A stretch of 64,000 bases of DNA from Streptomyces sp. Mut1. GTDB lineage: Bacteria > Actinomycetota > Actinomycetes > Streptomycetales > Streptomycetaceae. The notes beneath the pieces were generated by a model. The model was not told the DNA's origin. It made no database searches and was given only the letters and a program-made list of their open reading frames with translations. The translations under genes were made by a program, and so were the position numbers. Every line of letters begins with the position of its first letter. The first letter of the stretch is position 1. The stretch covers positions 6,644,001 to 6,708,000 of the forward strand of contig NZ_CP120997.1 in NCBI RefSeq assembly GCF_030719295.1. Direction: 5' to 3'. This document shows, in pieces, positions 58,483-64,000 of this stretch.

Positions 58483-59663
58483 GCCGCGTCTCCGGCGGAC
58501 TGCACGGCCAGTGCGGTGTCGAGGGCAGCGTTGATCAGGGAGTCGAAGCCGGTGTGGCGGGTGCCGAGAGCGTCGAGACCCTTGACGTCGACGCCTGCCC
58601 AGCCCGACTGGAGGATGGCATCGGTGCCCAGGAGGCCGTTCGCGGTCTCCGCGTACTGGGCGAGGACGGTGCGTGAGGGGTCGGAGAAGCCGCCGTGGCC
58701 GGCTGCGAGGACGGGGCGTTCGAACGCGGCGGCGTAGGAGAGGGGGCGGTCGGCGCGTACGGAGATGTGGGCGAGGTCGGGGATCGTGTGGGGTGCGGTG
58801 GAGTTCTTCTTCGCCTGCGGCAGGGAAAGAACGAACGCGCTGAGGAAAGCCGCGGTGAGCTCGCGCAGCTCGTCAGGGTTGTCGCCGATGTTGGCGGCGA
58901 GGTCGCGCAGGTCGATGGTGGCGTAGCGGTAGAAGGTGCCGGCGCTGAACTCGGCGTGCCCCATGTGGCCGCTGCCGCTCTGGTCGCCCCAGTGGGCGGT
59001 GATGTCGTCGACAGCGGAGAAGTAGTCGAGTTCGACGTCCGTTTCGTGGGTGGTCAGTGCGTGGGCGACCTGGACGGCGCCGTCGACGCCGGCGTTGTCG
59101 ACCTCGGCGAGCATGCGGCCGAAAAGGTTGATGACGCCGTTGCGGGAGCGCAGCACCGCGTCGACCCGGTCGGCGGGCAGGATGCTCTTGTCGGCCGGCT
59201 TCTTGATGTCCTTCGCGCCCTCCAGCACCGTGCGGTGCTCTTCGGCCAGGGCGGCGAGTTCGGTCACGGCGGATTCAGGGACGTAGACCATCGCGTTGGT
59301 GAAGACCTTGTTCGGCACGCTCTGCTTGGCGTCCTTGGGGTCCTTCGCGAGTTCGAACTTGATGCTGCTGGCAGCGGCGATGTGGGCGCCGGCCCGCTCC
59401 GCGAGGTTCTGCGGCCAGCCGTGTTCCTCGGCCAGGAACCGGGTGACCCGCTCACCGATGCGGCGGGTACGCAGGGCCGCCTGGCCGATGCGGTCCTCGA
59501 AGACTGCGCGGACGGCGCGCTTCCAGGACTGGCTGCTGACCCGGGTCCGCATCACGTTGCCGTACTGGACGGTCTTGACCGAGTTCGTGTCGTCCCGGTT
59601 CAGGTTGGCAAAGGGAATGCTCTGGATGATGTGGATGTCGATGAAACGCGCGGGCTTAGCCAT
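58479..59663 (-). CDS. cas7e: Cascade backbone subunit Cas7e
   Basis: The 394-residue protein opens FIDIHIIQSIPFANLNRDD and SVKTVQYGNVMRTRVSSQSW, the Cas7e signature, and ends with GFDSLINAALD. Six copies wrap the crRNA spacer in Cascade. Start ATG 59663 follows AGGAG. A 90-base gap separates it from cas11, so extra translation signals may set its higher stoichiometry. Confidence 0.96.
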   Translation of the reverse strand: MAKPARFIDIHIIQSIPFANLNRDDTNSVKTVQYGNVMRTRVSSQSWKRAVRAVFEDRIGQAALRTRRIGERVTRFLAEEHGWPQNLAERAGAHIAAASSIKFELAKDPKDAKQSVPNKVFTNAMVYVPESAVTELAALAEEHRTVLEGAKDIKKPADKSILPADRVDAVLRSRNGVINLFGRMLAEVDNAGVDGAVQVAHALTTHETDVELDYFSAVDDITAHWGDQSGSGHMGHAEFSAGTFYRYATIDLRDLAANIGDNPDELRELTAAFLSAFVLSLPQAKKNSTAPHTIPDLAHISVRADRPLSYAAAFERPVLAAGHGGFSDPSRTVLAQYAETANGLLGTDAILQSGWAGVDVKGLDALGTRHTGFDSLINAALDTALAVQSAGDAA

Positions 59664-59753
59664 GGTGGGGTGACTCCTTCGTGCGGGATTGCGGGAGGTG
59701 TTCGTCAGGGCTGGTCGGTGGGACGACCGGTGCGAGACGGAGGGCTTGGAGGG

Positions 59754-60500
59754 TCAGGACCCTGTAGGGGGCTGAGGTGCGTCGGTGGTCAGCTCCAGCT
59801 CGTCGGCCTGGTCCGCCTGCCGTGTCAGATCCCTGTTCCGCTGGCGGTAGAAGTCCTGGAGCCAGGTGCGGGAGATGCGCCCGGAGTGCCGGCGCCAGTT
59901 GCTGAGGTCGTGGATGAGCTGGGCCCAGTCGATGTCCACCCCCACCGAGCACAGGTATCCGACGGTGGCGGGGAGGTGCCGGTGAAGTCCGTTGACACTC
60001 TGCCGGGTGAGCAGGTTCAGACGGCTCTCCGCCGTGCCCACCCTCATCTCCTTTTCGCGGCCGGGCCCCTCGGTCACCGCGATGGCGAGCGCGGCCCCAA
60101 GGCTGGTGCCCCGCCGGGTGCGTCCCCCTGGGGTCTGCTCAGCATCCTGCTGCTGTTGAACGTCTGGAGCCTTGTCGGGTGAGTTCAGGGTGCTGCGGGG
60201 CTGGGCTGCGATCATCGCAGCGACGGCGTAGTAGGCCCGCTCCACGTCCTCGGAGCGTGAATCCGGGAGCCAGGGCGCGACCAGGCGGTGCATGCGCCGG
60301 ACCGAGTCGAGGTCTTTGCGCAGCCCGCTGCGCAGCGCGCTGCGGGCGCCCGGGTCTTCCTTGCAGAGCTGGACGACCCAGTTGGTGAATGCGCGCGAGC
60401 GCCCCACATCGGCCCCCGTGCTCTGTCGCGGAATCGGCAGGGCCGCAGGTCCAGCCGGGTTCGCGGCCTCCGTCGTGGCTGGCGGGGGAGTAATGGTCAT
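59754..60500 (-). CDS. cas11: Cascade small subunit Cas11 (Cse2)
   Basis: The 248-residue helical protein contains SRAFTNWVVQLCKEDPGARS, LRKDLDSVRRMHRLVAPWLP and LNLLTRQSVNGLHRHLPATV, as in Cse2. It is somewhat longer than usual through an N-terminal Pro/Ala tail and a Gln/Asp linker near residue 115-135. Two copies normally line the Cascade belly. The ATG overlaps the cas8e stop (ATGA). Confidence 0.93.
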   Translation of the reverse strand: MTITPPPATTEAANPAGPAALPIPRQSTGADVGRSRAFTNWVVQLCKEDPGARSALRSGLRKDLDSVRRMHRLVAPWLPDSRSEDVERAYYAVAAMIAAQPRSTLNSPDKAPDVQQQQDAEQTPGGRTRRGTSLGAALAIAVTEGPGREKEMRVGTAESRLNLLTRQSVNGLHRHLPATVGYLCSVGVDIDWAQLIHDLSNWRRHSGRISRTWLQDFYRQRNRDLTRQADQADELELTTDAPQPPTGS

Positions 60501-62110
60501 GCGGTGGGCTCCTTGGTCATGTCACGGGGGGCGGGCACGGCACTTCGGTTCTTCGGTGTTCCGCCGTAGAGCTCGGCCCGGGCTTGCGAGACGGCTTTCG
60601 CGCCGCGCAGGGTCCGGGTGACCGGCGCGGTGACCGCGTCGTACGCCTGCTCGGCCAGACGAACGAACGCCCGCCGTGTGGCCACCCGGTCGAAGCCGCC
60701 GTCCGGGATGGCGCCAGTGCGGTCCAGGAGACGGAACCGCGCCCAGAACTCCGCTTCGGCGCGCGGCCAGTAGCGGGCGCCGGCCTGCGCTGCCCAGGCA
60801 GCACCGTCGGCCTTGGCGTCGTCCACGTACGTGGCCCAGGCCCGCTTCACTGCTCGGTCCAGTCGCCGTCCGTACAGCTCTCCGAGCTGGCGCAGCCGGG
60901 CGACGGCGGGGACTGTGCGGGCGTCGTTGGCTTCGGCGAATCCGAGCACAGCCGGCGTGCTCGCGTCGATGAACTGGGTGTCCTTGGCCTGGCCTTCCTG
61001 GTCGAAGCCCAGCGCCCGTACCCGCAGGTCCTCGGAAACCTCCGCAGCGCTGTGGAACACGCGCGGCTGCTGCGGGTGAGCGTTGCCGGCGGGCGGGTTC
61101 TGGAGCAGGAGCGCATCCAGGTCCCGCCACAACGCCCGGCCGGTGTCGGCGGGCCGCGGGTAGCGGTTGCCCTGCTGACTGGTCTGCCAGATGAGGTAGT
61201 CGTCCTCGCGCGGCATCCGCTCCCCCCGGTAGGCCCAGGTGATGTACGCGTCGCGTACATGGGCGCCGTCCTCGTCCGGAACGAGGAGCAGTGCGTGCTG
61301 GGAGCGGCAGGTGTGCCGGGAACGCGGCCCCTTCGACGCGCGCGGCGGCCGGTCGGGGTCGGGCAGATTCTCCTGCTCCCACGGGCACAGGTCCTCCTCG
61401 CCACGGACTCCGGTCTCCGGTGGTACGAGACCGGCGAGCAGCGTTTCGAACAGGGAGGCGCCCTCGGGGTGGTAGGACAGGGCCGTCCGCAGCGGACCTG
61501 CGGTGGCGCTGGCGCTCTTGACCCCGCTCACCTCTCGCGCCGAACAGCGCCCGGAGGGGCCGTAGTAGTGCCAGACCAGGAGGTTGAGGAAGGCTTCGGA
61601 CGAGGTAGGAGGCTCGGCCGCGGTGTCCCTGTCGTGCCGGAACCAGGAGTGGTTGTTACCCGAGGGGCGGGTAACGACAAGCTTGTTGACTCCCGCGGTC
61701 TTCGAGGCATCACACTGCTCCGCGAGGCGGGGATCCTGCATCCACGGCCGGCCGCCCGGGGCGAACAGGAAGAAGCGGTCCTCGAACTGGGCGAAGTAGG
61801 CGTCGACCTTCGCGGCCTGAAGCCGGCCCTCGTCCAGGACATCCAGCCGGCGCTCGTCCCAGTCGCCTGCCGGACCTTGTTCGGTCAGGTCGGCGACCCG
61901 CGCGGTGATCGCATACAGGACCCGCAACAGGGCCGCGTGCGCGGGGGCGTCGGCGACGGCGAGGGTCTCGATGTCCTGACTGCGCAGCAGGAGTTCGCGG
62001 AATCCGACCCGGTCGGGGAGCCCAGCGGCCGTGTCGACCGGTGGGGTGTCGGGTTTCCAGCGTACGGGGATGCACGGCTGGTCGATCAGGTTGTAGGTGC
62101 CCGTCGGCAT
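60497..62110 (-). CDS. cas8e: Cascade large subunit Cas8e (Cse1)
   Basis: The 537-residue protein reads YNLIDQPCIPVRW at the start, FAQFEDRFFLFAPGGRPWMQ near 105, and later GNRYPRP and a four-helix C-terminal bundle (VTRTLRGAKAVSQARAELYG). These match Cse1, which recognises the PAM and recruits Cas3. The ATG at 62110 follows ACAGGA. Upstream, where cas3 is expected, only a relic is found. The N-terminal domain looks complete, so target recognition should be retained. Confidence 0.95.
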   Translation of the reverse strand: MPTGTYNLIDQPCIPVRWKPDTPPVDTAAGLPDRVGFRELLLRSQDIETLAVADAPAHAALLRVLYAITARVADLTEQGPAGDWDERRLDVLDEGRLQAAKVDAYFAQFEDRFFLFAPGGRPWMQDPRLAEQCDASKTAGVNKLVVTRPSGNNHSWFRHDRDTAAEPPTSSEAFLNLLVWHYYGPSGRCSAREVSGVKSASATAGPLRTALSYHPEGASLFETLLAGLVPPETGVRGEEDLCPWEQENLPDPDRPPRASKGPRSRHTCRSQHALLLVPDEDGAHVRDAYITWAYRGERMPREDDYLIWQTSQQGNRYPRPADTGRALWRDLDALLLQNPPAGNAHPQQPRVFHSAAEVSEDLRVRALGFDQEGQAKDTQFIDASTPAVLGFAEANDARTVPAVARLRQLGELYGRRLDRAVKRAWATYVDDAKADGAAWAAQAGARYWPRAEAEFWARFRLLDRTGAIPDGGFDRVATRRAFVRLAEQAYDAVTAPVTRTLRGAKAVSQARAELYGGTPKNRSAVPAPRDMTKEPTA

Positions 62111-62311
62111 GGATATGTCCTGTCGTCGTTCAGACAGTGCGGGGAGGAGCAGAGAGGTCGACCAGGCCGTGCACGCCACAGCCGTCCGAACCAGCCCCAA
62201 GCAGCCTTCGCGCCCGCCTGCATAGGGCGCGGAACGCTGCAATCGGAATGTAGTCGAAGCGCATACAAGAGGTAATCAAAACGTGAAGATCACTTGAGTT
62301 CGAGACCGAAC
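62111..62311 (-). promoter_or_regulatory. Upstream region of the cas operon
   Basis: Two hundred bases between the cas3 relic and cas8e. The stretch 62245-62285 is AT-rich on the minus strand (CGTTTTGATTACCTCTTGTA), a likely promoter position, but no hexamers with proper spacing could be assigned. The start-proximal part is GC-rich and carries ACAGGA before the ATG. Confidence 0.4.
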
Positions 62312-62581
62312 CAGTGACTGCTCGACAACCTGCGTCGCCGCCAGCACGGACGCCGGGCGAACCGCTACCGGCTCGTCGGCCGGGAGCGGCTTACCGAGAT
62401 CCCCTACACAGTCGGCTGTGATGGACCCCCGCACACTCGCCGGGTGCCGGGAACTAAGCGGCCTCACCCCACGAGGGCGCGCGGCAAGACCGGGGAAGAC
62501 CGCCCGGATGCCCCTGAGATGACAGATCACCGAGTACGGCCGTGTCAGCCCGTGCTCCTTCTCCCGCATCCGCGCATCCAG
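62312..62581 (-). pseudogene. cas3: Relic of cas3 (nuclease-helicase), largely deleted
   Basis: One minus-strand frame fuses two Cas3-like pieces. Residues like DARMREKEHGLTRPYSVICH (62581 onwards) resemble the HD-domain start with the HL motif. A short linker follows, then SSRHPASVRGSITADC, DLGKPLPADEPVAVRP and ASVLAATQVVEQSL (to 62312), the helicase motif V region that in intact Cas3 precedes FDLVISDLAP. After QSL the reading is unrelated and stops at 62276. About 90 percent of the gene, including both Walker boxes, is missing. It lies directly upstream of cas8e and in the same direction. Confidence 0.7.
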
Positions 62582-62786
62582 AACACAATGGTCTAAGGCT
62601 CCTGCGCCGTTCTTCTTCACGACGACAGAGATACCAGCCCCCACTGACATCAGCTCCAAATCCAGCAAACAGGGGGAGCAGCCTGGGATGGCCCGTACAC
62701 TCGCTGCGCGATGATGACTGCACAGGACGGGATTCACGACGAACCCAGGCAAAGGAAGAGCAAAAGGGGTTCGATAAGGCCACGTG
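62582..62786. other. Non-coding debris between the cas3 relic and the mini-array
   Basis: The minus-strand frame that covers the relic stays open upstream to 62752 but resembles nothing I know. It may include eroded cas3 sequence or the leader side of the mini-array, which would lie immediately left of 62787. Confidence 0.35.
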
Positions 62787-62936
62787 GTGCTCTCTGCGCG
62801 AGCAGAGGTGAGCCGCAGCGCACGCGGGACGAACTTCTCGGTGACGGGTGCTCTCCGCGCGAGTGGAGGTGAGCTTCCGACCGGACGGAGGATGCCTACG
62901 AGTGCGCGTGCTCTCTACGTGCGTGGAGGTGAGCCG
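62787..62936 (+). CRISPR. Three-repeat mini-array in opposite orientation, divergent repeats
   Basis: Repeats of 29 bases at 62787-62815, 62848-62876 and 62908-62936 enclose spacers of 32 and 31 bases. They begin GTGCT rather than GTCCT and read on the plus strand, against arrays 1 and 2. Stems are CTCTGC/GCAGAG, CTCCGC/GTGGAG and CTCTAC/GTGGAG: most changes keep base pairing through compensatory or G-U pairs. No leader was identified. It may be a remnant of a second CRISPR family or a maintained crRNA source. Confidence 0.85.
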
Positions 62937-62978
62937 CCGGAGCCGATCGTGTTGCCCTTGCGCCCTGCGGCGGCGGTG

Positions 62979-63388
62979 CAAGCCCTTGAAATCGTCGCAA
63001 TGCTCCTGAGCCAGGTCGACCAGCAAGGTCAAACCGGCGTCGATGGAGAAGTTTGAACCAGATCGCCGTGCGGGCCACCACCTTCTCGGCGCTGGGCGAG
63101 CCCCTTGCTGTTCGAATGACGAACGGCAAGGCCGCCACCCGCTCATTGAGGCGGGCACATCCGGGCGAGGATGAGCTCCTTGGTCACCAGCCGCCAGAGT
63201 GGGTCACAGACCTTGTTGAACCGCCAGACCTTGGAACACGGTTTCATCGACTCCGGGCCGTCGCTCATGTCCCACACCTCCTCCTCGAACCAGTAACCGT
63301 GGCTGTCAGGGAGCATCGCCAGATCGGCCATCTCGGCGATGCCCACCCCGGCGAAGCGCGGCGTGACGCGGAGAGGAGGGAAGAACAA
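62979..63388 (-). pseudogene. Decayed tyrosine recombinase / integrase fragment
   Basis: Three consecutive frames give one alignable chain: FFPPLRVTPRFAGVGIAEMA, then FNKVCDPLWRLVTKELILAR (63388-63143), ALPFVIRTARGSPSAEKVVA and IWFKLL (63132-63046), then AGLTLLVDLAQEHCDDF (63044-62979). It resembles the N-terminal, core-binding part of long actinomycete recombinases as I remember them. At least two frameshifts and loss of the catalytic half show it is dead. It ends near the mini-array. Confidence 0.5.
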
Positions 63389-63410
63389 GCCCAGTTGGCA
63401 CTCGGTCCCG

Positions 63411-64000
63411 CAGTTCGCCTCCGCTCGCGCGGAGAGGACATGGGCCCGCGGGCGGACGACCTCGCCGATACCGGCTCACCTCCGCTCGCGCGGAGAGGAC
63501 AGACCCCTTGACCTACGGGACGTCGGCACCTGCGGCTCACCTCCGCTCGCGCGGAGAGGACAGGAAGGTCTCGGGTCCGTCGGCACCCCGGGCCGGCTCA
63601 CCTCCGCTCGCGCGGAGAGGACTCAACTGATCACGCGTCAGGAGTCGGAACAGGCGGCTCACCTCCGCTCGCGCGGAGAGGACTCAACTGATCACGCGTC
63701 AGGAGTCGGAACAGGCGGCTCACCTCCGCTCGCGCGGAGAGGACCCGGGCGGGACCAGCCACGCCCGCAGCTCCGGCGGCTCACCTCCGCTCGCGCGGAG
63801 AGGACGGCGGGGACGGCGGGAAGGTTCGGTGCGGGCGCGGCTCACCTCCGCTCGCGCGGAGAGGACGTGACGAGCCCGCCGTCGAGGCGGTTGCCGTCCG
63901 GCTCACCTCCGCTCGCGCGGAGAGGACGTACTCGTCGGTCACGGCGTAGGCGGTGAGGGCGGCTCACCTCCGCTCGCGCGGAGAGGACCGGATCTGACCG
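63411..64000 (-). CRISPR. CRISPR array 2, type I-E, 10 repeats visible (continues beyond right edge)
   Basis: Repeats identical to those of array 1 start at 63411, 63472, 63533 and every 61 bases to 63960; nine full spacers are visible. The first, leftmost repeat has three changes, so the trailer is on the left and the leader lies outside the window to the right. Spacers at 63623-63654 and 63684-63715 are the same 32 bases. The shared repeat means array 1 Cas proteins can process it. Confidence 0.97.

Noticed and set aside
62276..62752. A functional 158-residue protein upstream of cas8e
   Set aside because: Its only recognisable parts are two separated Cas3 pieces, so a deletion relic explains it better than a gene.
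63339..63956. Open frame across array 2
   Set aside because: It is again the translated repeat.

Overview
The window is high-GC DNA with Streptomyces-type coding bias and gene content: a large SARP/AfsR-like regulator, an XRE/NB-ARC regulator, an ImmA-like protein followed by a MAB_1171c-like membrane protein and an XRE protein, nonribosomal peptide synthesis, a DUF4132/MoxR/VWA/SWIM operon and type I-E CRISPR-Cas. It is most likely a Streptomyces chromosome. No rRNA or tRNA gene was seen.

Layout. 1-9305 (minus): an NRPS of at least three C-A-T modules whose end lies off the left edge. 9531-15123: pathway-type regulators (XRE/NB-ARC and SARP), a small exported peptide and an NTF2-fold protein. 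Two intergenic regions here share an 11-bp-period direct repeat of the kind SARPs bind. 15185-18712: hypothetical genes and the ImmA/MAB_1171c/XRE group. 18806-21858: MATE exporter, quinone oxidoreductase and a divergent PadR regulator. 21878-35130: two divergent operons from one promoter region. The left operon encodes a cyclase-family hydrolase, ALDH-like protein, SDR, O-carbamoyltransferase, two unknown proteins, an ATP-grasp ligase and an amino-acid permease. The right operon encodes DAHP synthase, a LuxE/GriD-like adenylating protein, isochorismate synthase and a zinc alcohol dehydrogenase. Together they look like a pathway that draws carbon through chorismate and isochorismate, reduces a carboxylate, carbamoylates a hydroxyl and forms an amide. 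I cannot name the product.

35344-48467: a tightly coupled five-gene operon (DUF4132 protein, unknown 1720-residue protein, MoxR AAA+ ATPase, DUF5682-VWA fusion, SWIM zinc-finger protein) that resembles the E. coli yehI-yehQ region. 48526-49656: a membrane protein built from repeated two-helix units. 49742-53413: a mobile-element graveyard holding integrase and pcaD remnants, an IS110 transposase with an in-frame stop, decayed transposases, an orphan CRISPR repeat, and one IS5-type element with perfect 19-bp ends.

53748-64000: a type I-E CRISPR-Cas locus. Array 1 (31 repeats) lies just past cas2. The operon cas8e-cas11-cas7-cas5-cas6e-cas1-cas2 is intact, but where cas3 should sit there is only a deleted relic of it. 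Beyond the relic are a three-repeat mini-array in the opposite orientation, whose repeat changes largely keep the hairpin paired, a decayed integrase, and array 2, which runs off the right edge with a duplicated spacer. Unless a cas3 exists elsewhere, this locus could bind targets and acquire spacers but not degrade DNA.
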